From: Echinometra lucunter
Lineage: Eukaryota; Echinodermata; Echinoidea; Camarodonta; Echinometridae
Reading direction: 5' to 3'
NCBI GenBank assembly: GCA_029962745.1
Contig: CM057157.1
Span: 30,399,715 to 30,463,714, forward strand
DNA length: 64,000 bases
The translations under genes were made by a program, and so were the position numbers. Position 1 is the first letter of the stretch, and each line of letters begins with the position of its first letter. Shown here in pieces: positions 32,854 through 44,130 of this stretch. Under the pieces are notes generated by a model. That model was not told the origin of the DNA. It made no database searches and worked only from the letters and a program-made list of their open reading frames with translations.

Positions 32854-34429
32854 TATAAAGATCCCTGCACTTTTGACAAATTATGTCACTTGCGACCTGA
32901 ATGGACTTAGGATGTCATGTTATTATTTTTTCCCCTCCAATATCATACATGGTATACATTTATTTTTCTGACTGGTACTACTGTGAATACCAATAAATGG
33001 ATATAAACACATCCTTATAATGTGCAGCTATAAAATTATCAACTGATATATTTTAATACATACTGAAATTACAAATGTAATATAAATGATAATATCAAAT
33101 ACTCCTCACTTTTCTATTTTATGTCACGGAGAAAACGATTATACATGTAGATACGAAGCTAGATGGTAAATATTAGAACATAAAAGATAATTTCTTCCAG
33201 GCTCATCGCTTTCCATACTGATTTTCATGTGACCAAACAAAACAACGACAAAAAAAAAAAACAAGACAAAAACAAAACAAAACGTGCCTTATAGTTTCTT
33301 CGCTTGACTGTTCAAATTTATTTTAACAATGTTTAAGGGGCCTTTGTGTAAACTAGAGTAAATGACTTTTAGAAAAATGTACAAAACAACTCATCTTTGT
33401 TCGTAAATATTTATATATTTTCTTTATTCAAGAAAAGTCTAATACAAAATACAAGGTACACATGACGCAGTAAATCGCATAGCTTAAAAAGTCAAAGAAA
33501 CCATCAAATCATTATTTTGGCAGAGTAGTATTTAAACATAAACGCAGGAGTGAGAAATTGGCAATTGTACCATTCAGAGCATTTGCTGTGCAGGCGAATG
33601 GCAGGTTTGCCTAAATTTGACAATTAATCCGACTTAATAGATATATTCTTTACATGATATAGGCCTATCATATTTGTTAAACTAATGCCTAATGAGGCTG
33701 GCGAGTATAACAAAATGGCTGAGATATATATTGATTTAGTTTTGAGTTAAATGGCGCATTGTATAGGATTCCGTAAAAATCATGATACAAGACGTTATCA
33801 ACAGAATTGTAATAGACACATCATTAATCCTTTTCTAGCTGAAATTATGATATTAATTACCATTATGATGTAATCATAAAGAGGAGGTTAAAGTACCTAT
33901 TTTATGATCAAAAACACAGAACACATTTGACAAGGTCAAAACCATTGCTCTATTATAGTCTACGCGCTCGTAATAATTATACCTGACTACGAGATTATAA
34001 GCATCTTCAAAAACAAATGCATTATAATTTTGAAAAATATCAACAAAGAACATACCTTAGTTATATGATGAATTCAGATTTGAAATGAACTAGTCTCGTG
34101 TTCACGCAGATTAAGCAACATGAATTTTGAAGCAGCATTACTCTGTCGCCATTTTGAGAAATGAGCTAGTACTGAGTGTGTCTACGACGCCATATTCAAC
34201 TCTGAGTGTCAGCGGTATTTTGCATGCAGTAGTGTGCAGCCAAATGAATGCAACGAACCGTTCGTGAAGTGGTTGTGTATTTAGGGCCCGATGTATTGTA
34301 AAAAAAACTGCTTTTATTTCATACATATTTTTTCCCCGGAGTATTTGTCAGCCTTTTGTTTACTTAGGTTAGCGGATGCATGAGAAATTTTCATGACTTT
34401 GTAAGGCAACAGTTAACAGGCGTTACAGA

Positions 34430-34810
34430 AAGCAAAAGAAAGCAAAAAGAAAAGAGAAGGAGAGGGGAAGTTACACAGTGCAGAGAGAGAGAGAGAGAGA
34501 GATAGAACGGGAGAGATGGAAAGAGTGGGAAAGTAGAAGCGGGAAAGAGAAAGGTACACAGAAAAGAAGATACTAGTAGGTAATACAGAAAGAAAATGGA
34601 GGGACGAGAGATAGAGCAAGAGAGAGAGAAAGAGAGAGAGATAAAGAGAGAGACGTGGGAACAGAGAGAGAGGAGAAAAGAAAGGGAAGGAGAAATATAG
34701 ACAAAAAGCTAATAGAAAGAGAGAAAGAGAGAAAGAGGAGGGGAAGAGAGGGAGAGAGAAGGGGGAAGAGATAGAGAGAGATAAAGAGCGAGAGAGAAGA
34801 GAGGGAGATT
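34430..34810. repeat. (GA)n-rich tract
   Basis: GAGAGA and GAAAGA-rich over almost 400 bp. The Ser/Leu-rich minus-strand frames are artefacts. Confidence 0.9.
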
Positions 34811-35289
34811 GATTTAATGATTATACTGTTTATATTTCCATGATTACTATTCCTATTTCCTTGTGTACTTCCCTGCATGAATATTATTTTGAAATGATGA
34901 GGGCAAAGAGGAAGTTAGTTGCGCTGATTAAAATGACTGCGGTTTTATGATGATATTTGAATGATTTTGAAACTATTACACACAAAAAAAACACAAAAAA
35001 CCCCAAAACACCAGGACTATAATTCTGAATAATGGTATGGAAAGTAAAAACAAAACAAAACAAAGAATAAAGAACAAGGACTAAAAAAATATAAACAAAA
35101 ACCAGCCAGCCAACCAACCAAACAACCAAACAAACCAGGGGCGTAGAGAGCGGGGGGGGGGGGGGATGAGGGGTATGTATCCTCACACATCACAAGGTGG
35201 GGGGATGACATGTACAATCACCCCCCCCCCCCAGGTTTTAGGGAAGGATGTTTGCTTACAATTAAACTGAAGTAACATGTTTAGAAATG

Positions 35290-35470
35290 ATAGGAACAGC
35301 AATAATGATAATAATAATTATCATCATTATAACAACAACAATAACAACAACAGTAATAATAATAATAGTAATAATAATAATGATGATGATGATGATGATA
35401 ATAATAATAATAAGTAATGTATTATTATTATGCTTATGATGATAATAATAGTTATCATCATCATCATCGT
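35290..35470. repeat. (AAT/ATG)n microsatellite
   Basis: AAT, AAC and ATG trinucleotide runs on the plus strand. Confidence 0.9.
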
Positions 35471-37512
35471 TAATGTGACTGAAATGACGATTACTATCAT
35501 AACTATATCGATCCTTATTCTGATTTATGTTGTTATTTATATTACTTTGGTTTAATTTCGGCGCCGTCACAGTTTTTTTGAAGTGGTGTAACAACAATTT
35601 TTTTTTTAAAGATAAATAGCGTGATGAAAATATGCAATAATGTGTGTCAGTCCATATTCTATATTCATTTGTCACTTCTTCTATTTATGTGCATTCTGGT
35701 GTATGTGTGGGTGTGTGTTTGGGTGCTCGTGCGTGATACGAAATTGATCCTCGATTTCTCGTGAACGGCTAATCATATCCCCTCCCCCCCCCCCCCCCCC
35801 CCGTGTAAGAACCTCTCTCCGCCACTGAAACAAACAAAAATTATGAAGAATTAACGTAACTTCATGATTTCTATCAGTGCTTTTTCATCACTAAATATAA
35901 AATCTATTGCTCAAGCGGTGTATAGCGTCATTTTTTGTCCAGTTGTGCTTTTTGTGAAAAAAATATCCACCAAATTTAGTCCACGGATAAAAAATACCTT
36001 AGAAGATTATTTATTATTGGCCACCTAATTTTTGGCCCCTGGCTCTCGTTGTGCCAATGATTTAAAATGACCGTCACTAGGGCATTGTCTATCATTGGTC
36101 CAAAATTGATATATAGATCAAATTTGGGGGTTTTATGTAATACAGTGTATGTTGCAGTAATATCTAAATTCCAAGGCCGGCAGGAATCAAAAGAAGTCAA
36201 GGTGATTTAGTATTTGATCATTACGGTTATTACGGGCACCTGCGCAATGTACTTTGAATATTACGAGCAAGCGAAGCAAGCGAGGAAAACACACACACCC
36301 TTTTTAAACATTAGAAGTGCTATTTCATCATCAAAATACACTCTGTGGCTATGCCTATAAGAGACATCTGAATGATTATTTTGTCACCTTTTTATACGAG
36401 TTTCGGATAACCTTTAAACCACATCAACACAGCCAGCTAAAGAAGTTCGTCGCCCTTTTTTTTTTTTTTTTTTTTTGTATACCGTGAATTAGCGACAGAA
36501 TTTGGCAAAACCAGAATTCCCTCAGTGTCACATTCTAAGGTTCATGGTGGGCTATCATAACAGATTTTTAGTATTAAAAAAAATTATTAAAAGTGGAGCG
36601 TGATCACAATGGACCGTCCAAGAAAAATGATGCCGTATTCCTGTATAACGTGTCTCTTGATCTCACTGAAGAAAAGATTAAAAACAGCAGTTTCTGTTAC
36701 TGTAACGTAAAACCTCCTTGGTGTCATGCCAACAGGATATGTTTACCGCTTTCATGATACCGTAAGCAGTAAGATGATGTATAGAATATTTTAGAAGACA
36801 GTGGCAAGGAAATTGACATCCCTCACAGAGAAGAAAATGTACCTGAGTGGTGGCCATTTTTTTTTCTAAGTGTGGGCACAACGGGCCCCAAGGGACCATA
36901 ATATTTCAGGTGGACGAAAAGTCAGTTTTGCTGTAGCACATGCTACATCTATACATGTGTGCAAAAGGCATTATCACAAAATGCACAATTAAAGCACTAT
37001 GCCGCCTGACTAGTATATCACTTCCAATGTGCCTGCTAGAAATCATAGTAAAGGTACAAAAAAATATAAAGAGATAATTGCCTAGATACATCTACATGTT
37101 AAGACAACAACAACAAAGAAAGAAACAAAAACAAACATTTATCTAAACAGAATTGTCTTTACTTTATCCTATATAAAGCTTCTAACAGATATATTCAAAT
37201 GACTGCATTACTGCATTCTTTTAGTTCTGTCTCTGTAATAATGCATGTTTTCTTTCTTTATTCATATATTTCTTGACTTTATTTTTTTCTCTAAATTCTA
37301 CAGACAAGGGATTACGTTACTTTGCCAAATAAACTGAAAATGCTAAACGTTGTGTGATGAAGACTGCAAGTAGTGTTTGAACTGCTGAGATTGACACTGA
37401 TTGAAGTACAGTATACTTTTCTGATACGAAGAGGGTTTTGTATTACCATTCATATTATTACAAATATGCATAAGTGGAAAAGTGGCTGGTAGCTTGAGGG
37501 CAGTGCCATCCG

Positions 37513-37766
37513 ATCAGAGAGAGAGAGAGAGAGGGGGGGGGGCAGAGAGAAAAAGCGAGGGGACATAGAAAAATTAAAACGAGAGAGGGGTAAATAGGGG
37601 AGACAGGCAGCGTGAGAGAGAGAAAGAGAGAGAGAGAGTGAGAATGAGCGTGAGAGGGGAGAGATAGAAAGAGAGGGGAGGGAGAGATAGAAAGAGAAAG
37701 AGAGAGGGGGAAAGAGAGAGAGGGAGGGAGGGAGAGAGAGAGAAAGAGAGAGAGAGAAAAAAAAAC
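37513..37766. repeat. (GA)n-rich tract
   Basis: GAGAGA blocks with G-runs and AAAGAG variants. Confidence 0.9.
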
Positions 37767-38574
37767 TATACCTGGAACTAATGGAAAGGCAACTTATGAC
37801 CAGTATAATTCCAGGGCAGAAGGTATCGTAGAGTCAAGTGCTTCCATCTATTTTCAAGAAGGAAGATAACCACTTTTTCAGCTTCCAAATCCTCTCTCTC
37901 TCTGTCAGAATAATTGTGTATCTACTTTAGTTTTTATTTTATTCATTTTATCAATTCACTCATTATTCTATGGTTTTTTTTAATCAGTACTCAAGCAGAG
38001 CCGCCTATTCAGTATATATCCAGGGGTCCTGTACTGTAGCTATGCGTGTTGCATATTACATTAGACCAATTACATTAGCATAAGATGACATTATAATATC
38101 AACTGAAGTTAGACTAAATGACACATGGACCAAAAATGATTTCATTATGTCTGCGAACTAATTTAAAACATGCTTTTGAGTCATAAGAAAAAAAATCAGT
38201 CTGGCGCACGTGTATAACTTGGTGCACGAAATGATCATAGTTTAACATTATATTATTTGCAAAATGATTGAAAATATCTTCCAGCCAGTGAAAGTGCAGT
38301 CAAAAAAAGGACACGTGATGAAAATCAAGTTAAAATGGCGTCTTGACAACGATACAGTGTACAGATACGATGAGAGCAACAAGCGACCCAAACCTTTTGA
38401 TTACCGTATTCCTGTCAATATAATATATTAATAATTATGTGCACCTGTTTCAGTTCGAGTATTGATTATATTTCCTTCCTCCATTTCAAATATTGATCCT
38501 GTAGTTATAAATCAACAAACCTCATATTGCATCCTTTTCTTGCTCTCATCTTTTTTTACATGTTTAATACATAA

Positions 38575-38703
38575 CTTCTCTCTTTCCCTCTCTCTTTCAG
38601 TCTCGATTTCTCCTCTTTTTTCTTTTTACCCTTTCTTGCTGAATCACTCTCTCTCCCATTTCTTTTTCTCTCCTTTAGCCCTTCCTTTTATCTCTCGTTT
38701 CTC

Positions 38704-38747
<44 letters not shown>

Positions 38748-38757
38748 TCTCTCTCTC
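38575..38757. repeat. (CT)n-rich tract
   Basis: Uninterrupted CT at about 38710-38742 within CT/TTTC-rich DNA. Confidence 0.9.
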
Positions 38758-39412
38758 AATAGTTTTTTACTCCACTGTTCAGCTACCAGTGTGCACAACC
38801 AACTTTCTTTCTTTGTCTTTTGATATTTTGAAATCTGAATGTGTTTACATATATATACATTTTTTGGCGTCGTTTAGCGAGCGAAGAATTCGGGTTCTGT
38901 GACTACTCACGAAGAAAAGTCACACATCATAATGTAAGAAATCGCAAGAAAATCCACTTGATTAAGGTTCAGAAAACTACTTGTTGCTTTAAGACATTAA
39001 TAGAGCTATTCTGTTCATTTCCTCTATTGCGATAGGTTAAAATGTGTAACGACTCGTCACGTCGCGACGTGACTCCGGATTTTAAAATGTGTCAAATTAT
39101 AAATTTTGTACAGGAATCAATGAACTACAACCTGATTAGATTTCTGGAGTTGTTTTCATTTACAGTGACGGGTGGACTTTTCCTCCTGCCTGTATTCTAA
39201 ACACCTTTAAATAAATAGGTGCAAAAAAAGCATATGGTTGTCTGTATTGCTTGCGTTTCGAAGCGTCTCTTTTGCACCACTTCGTTTTGATAGCTACCTG
39301 AAAACGTCACAGCAATATGAGCCTACGTTACTATAGAATTCAAAGAAAATGTTAGTAGACAATGTCACTTCTGTGGCCTAATAACACCAAACCGAATACA
39401 AACGGATTATCA

Positions 39413-39578
39413 TACACTCTCAGAAAAGTTGGTTAAAAATTATTAGGTTGGTTAAATATGCACTGACCAACTGTTGGTTAGAAAAAAATCCCCATGTGTT
39501 TTACATACAATTTTTTTTAAATCAACAGTTGGTCGGTGCATATTTTTAACCAACCTGATAATTTTTCTGAGAATGTAT
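39413..39578. mobile_element. Palindromic MITE, ATACACTCTCA family
   Basis: Ends TACACTCTCAGAAAAGTTGG and ATTTTTCTGAGAATGTAT. The internal arms AAATATGCACTGACCAACTG / CAGTTGGTCGGTGCATATTT are almost exact inverses. The end sequence is shared with the element at 6507-6662. Confidence 0.7.
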
Positions 39579-39766
39579 AATGCATATTTACAGAAACGAG
39601 AAAACACACTTCATTCTATTCAGACAAATAACTTTCTTTAACTGCTATATATTCCGATGAAATGATCTTCTACAAATATAAAGGGAATACATCTCTTTCA
39701 TATATTTTATACAAAAATGTACATTTTAGATACAAATAATGTGATAATGTAATAGGACTGGGGGGG

Positions 39767-40031
39767 GGGTGTTTCACAAAGAATTAAGTTTGACTTAAAG
39801 TTATGCGTAAGCGCCAATGCGTACCTGGTATTAAACGCGTAATCTCATTAAAATGGTTGTTAAATGGTTGGTTAATTTGATAGACTTAATTGATAGACTT
39901 CCAAATAATACGCGTCCCCTGAGCATGATTTGACCTATGGATTTGACCAATGCGGAGACGCGTAATATACAGCACGCAACTATGAATTTAAGTGCGACTT
40001 TAAGTCAAACTTAACTCTTTGTGAAACACCC
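39767..40031. mobile_element. 265-bp MITE with GGGTGTTTCACAAAG ends
   Basis: Left end GGGTGTTTCACAAAGAATTA then AGTTTGACTTAAAGT. Right end ACTTTAAGTCAAACTTAACT then CTTTGTGAAACACCC. TIRs of about 35 bp; no open reading frame. The preceding G-run blurs the left boundary. Confidence 0.7.
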
Positions 40032-40464
40032 TTCCAGATTTACATTACCATGATTACTGTACAAGAAATAGAATAATCTATTATTCACACACTTTTACAG
40101 ACTTTATTACTAAACTCACAAATTTGACTTCTCTCCAATCATCATGATCTGGCTACCAAAATCGAAATTAATGTTAGGTATTTCCTGCAAATAGATTAAA
40201 GTAAAATAAATCTAATATGAAAGTAGATACAGTAATCAGTCATGATTACATAAGCATCAAATTATGTTTCTCGTTAAGGAGAGGTAGTGCACTTTCTTGA
40301 CGGTGAAAAGAAAACAAAAAACAAAACAAAAAAAATCCACCCCCCCCCCCCCCCCCGAGAATTTGGAAATTATCAGTATTCGGACAGTGAGATGGGTCAT
40401 TTAGTTCGCAAAATTACTTCGTCACTTGATTTTTTTATAATGAAGTGCATTTCTGGCTTCAATC

Positions 40465-40642
40465 TTAAAACAAACTAGCTGAAAATGCCTAGACGAAAGG
40501 ATCAGCTGGGTGCAACTATTATTCTAGTCATGTTTGATTATTTTCTGGTCGTATTTTGACTAGAACAGTCGTTTCTGACTAGAATATAGTAAGATATAGT
40601 TGCACCCAGTTGACCCTTTATCTAGTCATTTTAACTAGTTTG
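40465..40642. mobile_element. Palindromic MITE just downstream of the gene A stop codon
   Basis: Ends CAAACTAGCTGAAAATGCCT and TCATTTTAACTAGTTTG, inner arms AGCTGGGTGCAACTAT / ATAGTTGCACCCAGTTGA, around a centre with repeated ATTCTAGTCA / TGACTAGAA. Its edge is about 170 bp past the gene A stop, so it may be transcribed in the 3' UTR as a hairpin. Confidence 0.65.
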
Positions 40643-40814
40643 TTTTTAGAGTGGCATTCGTACCTCAAACTTAGAAAATGAAGTAATGAAAACATGATTA
40701 AAATGAACTCTATAAGAGACCCAAGATCCATTATTATTGCTCTCATGAAAGTCGTACTGATTGTGCTGATGATGTTGATAATTATCTCCATAATTATGAT
40801 TGCCTAGTAGTCCA

Positions 40815-43800
40815 TCATTTGGGGCAGAAATCTGCCTCCATCCACTTCTGCTTATCACATTTCTTGTGACGATCATAGTTCTTATACTTCATGTTGTACT
40901 TGGATTCATGTTTTGAAAGACACATCGCTACCTTTCTGTCGCATTGACACAGCTGACTGGCACATAGGTCATCGGATTCCTCTGTAAGACACAAGAATAA
41001 TTATAAGTTATTATTACCACAATGAAAAGTATACAGCTTAAAAGATACATTGTTGTAGTTAAGATTGGTTTCCATAGCAACCTTTCAGTTCAGGAGATCA
41101 TTATGTATACAGAAGACAGAATTAAACTACTCTCTTTTTTTAGAACACAAAGCTAGGAATTCAATTTTCGTAAAGCTTTAAGACATTTAAACTCTTGACT
41201 TCTCTTGTAGACCGAATTAAAGCTGATTTCGTAAGATAGAGGACCAAGCCGACACATAGTTGATGACTGAGCACGGTTCATCCCCTTCCCCCAAAACTAT
41301 ATAGATAACTACATGTACTTCCTGTGCAATAAAGGCACAAGTCATGTTCGAGACCTTCCCCTATATAAGACAAAGAAGAACCTCTTCAAAAAACACATCT
41401 GGAGGTAAATCTTCAAGGGTATATGTTGTCCATGTCCAGGTTAGGTTATTGCTTTAGCCAGAGAAATGTTAGTGAATCGGTCATAAAACAAAATAATCTG
41501 ACATGATGCTGGACACATTTATTCTGAATATTTTCATTGCATAACTGTGACAAATCAGTAGTAGGCTTGTGGATTGTGGATTGTGGATTGTGTTTAAGGA
41601 GGACCCCATACTTTATTTGATCGTGGGTTTCATCTTGCATGGATTTCGTGAATATATAGAGATGAATGTCACCCCTGTACATGTTAGAGGCCTTTGTGCT
41701 ACCGGTAATTTGATGTTAGAGGGCGTCATACTTACTACATCTGATTTGTGGTTTTCCATCTTGCATGTATTTTGAGAATGTATAGAGATGACTAAATGTT
41801 CCTCCTGGTGTACACGTTCCTTCATCAGCTAAGCCTTGATAACATGCATCGTGCATCTGACAACAACTGGAAGAGAAAAATAATATCAAATTAACTTTTC
41901 ACCCTCCAAAACCCCGAAAAACAAAAGTATAACGAACCAACAAGCATAATTATAAAGAATAAACAAACAAAATTAATCAATAAATCGATCAGGGACAGGA
42001 TCTTAAAGAGTGCTTCAATCGGTAAAGCCTTAGCATATTTTGGAGTGCCCTCAGACTGATTTTTGAAAGTCTTTACTTTGTGTTCAAACATTAAAGCTTA
42101 TAATCTATAATGCATGTGTTGCCTGACACCTAAATGAACAAGACATTGTCGAGGGTTTTTATGTGACGTAAACTTCCCAAATTGTTAATGTTAATGGAAC
42201 TGGGCAATGTTAAAAGTAGGAGAAAATGGTACTGTTATAACTAAATACACTGTAGGTAAAAGGAACAGCAGAAGGAGAAGAATAAGGAGAAAAGGAATAT
42301 GAAGAAGAAGGAGGAGGAGGAGAAGCAGAAGAAGAAGAGGGAGGAGGAAAAGGAAGGGGCAGGGGGAGGAGGAGGAGGAGAAGAAGAAGAATGAGGAGAA
42401 AAGGAGAAAAAAGTAAAGAAGGACAATAAGAAGAGAAATTAGAAAAGAAGAAGAAAAAGAGAAATTTAAAAAGCGGTGGAGGAGGGGAAAGAAGAAGAAG
42501 AAGAAGAAAAAAAGAGAAGGGCAGAAAATGAAGAGGAGGAAGACAAAAGAGAGAACAAGCAGGAAAATGTGGATTGGGAGGAAAAAGAGGAGGAGGAGGA
42601 GGAGGAGGAAGAGATGAAATACTTACCAGTCTATTTCGTCGGTGGGAATTCCTGAACCGCCAATGCCGCAGTAACATCCATATCCACTGAATCTCCCGTA
42701 AGCTCCAAAGATCGATTTCAGCTTCGGATCAAGCCATTCTAGCATACTTCCCAGGCTTATGACATTGCCTTCCGCTATAATCATGAAAAAAAATAATAAC
42801 ATTTGAAATCTGCATCAGAATCATATTATCAGTGCTGAATACTATATATATATTTTTTTATTTTTAAGAAACCCACATGCACACGTTGGTATCAATGTGC
42901 CTAGAACACGATAAATGAGCAATGACTTGTAGCAATAATAATTGATGTACGATAAAAGAGCAATGCAGTTGCTCAAGTTCCTTGCCGGGGATCGAACCGC
43001 CGATTCTCGTGTTTCTACATGCAGTCAAGCTCCTTAAAGCACTCGACTACCGCACCTTTTATGCTGGAACCTTATGCTGGATACTTTAATGACGATCTTT
43101 ATTGCTTTAGTGCAAGGGCGTCAACCGGTTCTGAGAAGTGGGGGGGGGGGGGGGGGCGAGGGAACGAAGTGACCGAGCCCGAGCTCGCAAAACGAGCGAG
43201 GGGGTGTGGGAGGGGTGTCCCCCGCCCACGGTAGGGAGCTTTTTGCATTTCTTGCTTGAAATAATGCAATTTGGTGCATATTTACAGGGTCTTTTGTATA
43301 TTTCAAACGCTTCTTTTACTTCTGATCCCAAAAAAGTGTGTGTGGTGGGGGGGGGGGGGGGGACAAATGATATGATGTCTCCCCCCCTCTTTTTAAAGTG
43401 GGGGGGGGGACATGTTCCATCCCCCCGTCCCCCGCCTGTTGACGCCCATGCTTTAGTGTTAAAAATCGAGTGCTGCATGGAACACTTGCATGCATGCATG
43501 GGTTCGAGCCCAGGCACAGAACGTGCAAGAAAAGAAAATAATCTAAATTGCCTCCCTCTATCCAGGTGTATACATGTATTTCAGAGGGTTTTGCTTAAAA
43601 TTCCTACAATTAGCTACCCATCCCCATAAAACAAGAAAAACGAACAAACCAACCAAGGGACAAAATAAGCCATTTTGACTGACATCTTACTGTCATCCTG
43701 TCAAAAATCATGGTGATGAAAATAATAACCATACGATGAGAATAATCAGATAATAAACTTACCAACATACAGGAGACAGAATGAGAAGACAACAAACGCC

Positions 43801-43817
43801 GTTCCAGATCCTTTCAT
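40815..43817 (-). CDS. Gene A: secreted phospholipase A2, catalytic residues intact
   Basis: Minus strand, four coding exons: 43817-43763, 42774-42627, 41866-41736, 40981-40815; 166 residues; phases 1, 2, 1; all introns GT-AG. It is predicted to be a calcium-dependent secreted lipase cutting phospholipids at sn-2. Residues 1-19 or so form a signal peptide. The calcium loop Y-G-C-Y-C-G-I-G-G-S-G lies at 50-60, the active site C-C-Q-M-H-D-A-C-Y at 69-77 (His73, Asp74, Tyr77), and Asp126 in C-Q-C-D completes the dyad. Fourteen mature cysteines: six conserved disulfides plus an extra pair, Cys68 and Cys164 near the end. There is no Cys11/Cys77 pair, so it is not a strict group IB enzyme. A TTTATTTCCAG acceptor 8 nt before the ATG suggests a non-coding first exon upstream. 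It is the right-most gene of the cluster and divergent from DMAP1. Intron 2 is a long polypurine/polypyrimidine tract touching the exon 2 donor region. Confidence 0.93.
42283..42615. repeat. Polypurine (GAA/GGA)n tract in intron 2 of gene A
   Basis: About 330 bp of GAA, GGA and AGG repeats on the plus strand, so polypyrimidine in the transcript. It starts within about 12 bp of the exon 2 splice donor (42626). The Ser/Pro/Phe-rich frames through it are not genes. Confidence 0.95.
42960..43060 (-). mobile_element. tRNA-derived SINE head (Ser/Leu-type) in intron 1 of gene A
   Basis: On the minus strand, GGTGCGGTAGTCGAGTGCTT resembles the A box of a class II tRNA, and GGCGGTTCGATCCCCGGC is a good B box. 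Between them is a loop too long and unpaired for a functional tRNA. The 3' side has direct repeats of ACGATAAA(T/A)GAGCAATG (about 42907 and 42953). Confidence 0.5.
43113..43448. mobile_element. G-rich MITE with GGGCGTCAAC ends and 10-bp target duplication
   Basis: Ends GGGCGTCAACCGG and CCTGTTGACGCCC. Direct repeats TGCTTTAGTG lie at 43103-43112 and 43449-43458. The interior contains several G-runs and C-runs. It shares its end motif with the element at 7978-8235. It sits in intron 1 of gene A. Confidence 0.6.
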
Positions 43818-43912
43818 ATTGGTTGCTGGAAATAAAGAGTGAAAATTTCTTACTTGTAATGTATATCTCGGATAATTATATACATATATTATTTTGTTAT
43901 TATAATATTCAA

Positions 43913-44130
43913 CCGGGCATGTTGGCTCAATATTGATAGAGTGTCCGCCTCATGAATGGGAGGTCATACCAAAGACTTTTTAAAAAATGGGACTTTCTGC
44001 CTTCTAGCCAGGCGCATAAGAATGGAGAAGGGTAATAATAACACAATGATATGCAGGGCCCGCTGGAAGAGCCGCTGATAAAAGCTAAAGTGGCTACCCT
44101 GAGTAAATAAGACGTTATTATTATTATTAC
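43913..44130 (+). mobile_element. tRNA-derived SINE with (ATT)n tail
   Basis: The head CCGGGCATGTTGGCTCAATA, then GATAGAGTGTCCGCCTC and GGGAGGTCATACC, resembles a tRNA A-box region (TGGCTCA, TAGAG) with the B-box part deleted. The body GACTTTCTGCCTTCTAGCC, GCAGGGCCCGCTGGAAGAGC and GGCTACCCTGAGTAAATAAG ends in (ATT)n at 44113-44128. It is just upstream of gene A's coding start and may be in its promoter or a 5' intron. Confidence 0.65.

Larger units (their letters stand above)
31470..40460. other. Intergenic region between genes B and A
   Basis: About 9 kb without a recognised exon. It holds a (TTC)n tract (31736-31975), a 300-bp hairpin (32555-32853), GA-rich tracts (34430-34810, 37513-37766), ATT/ATC microsatellites (35290-35470), C-runs (35219-35232 and 35781-35802), a CT tract (38575-38757) and two MITEs (39413-39578, 39767-40031). 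A segment near 36678-36900 with several Cys codons on the minus strand was checked and does not match sPLA2 motifs. Confidence 0.6.

Noticed and set aside
36678..36899. Cys-containing minus-strand frame as another sPLA2 exon
   Set aside because: No CCxxHDxCY or YGCYCG motif and no matching splice sites.
42960..43060. A second tRNA gene
   Set aside because: B box is good but the arms do not form a complete cloverleaf; better explained as a tRNA-derived SINE head.
43107..43629. Gly/Pro-rich frames on both strands
   Set aside because: Caused by G- and C-runs inside a MITE.
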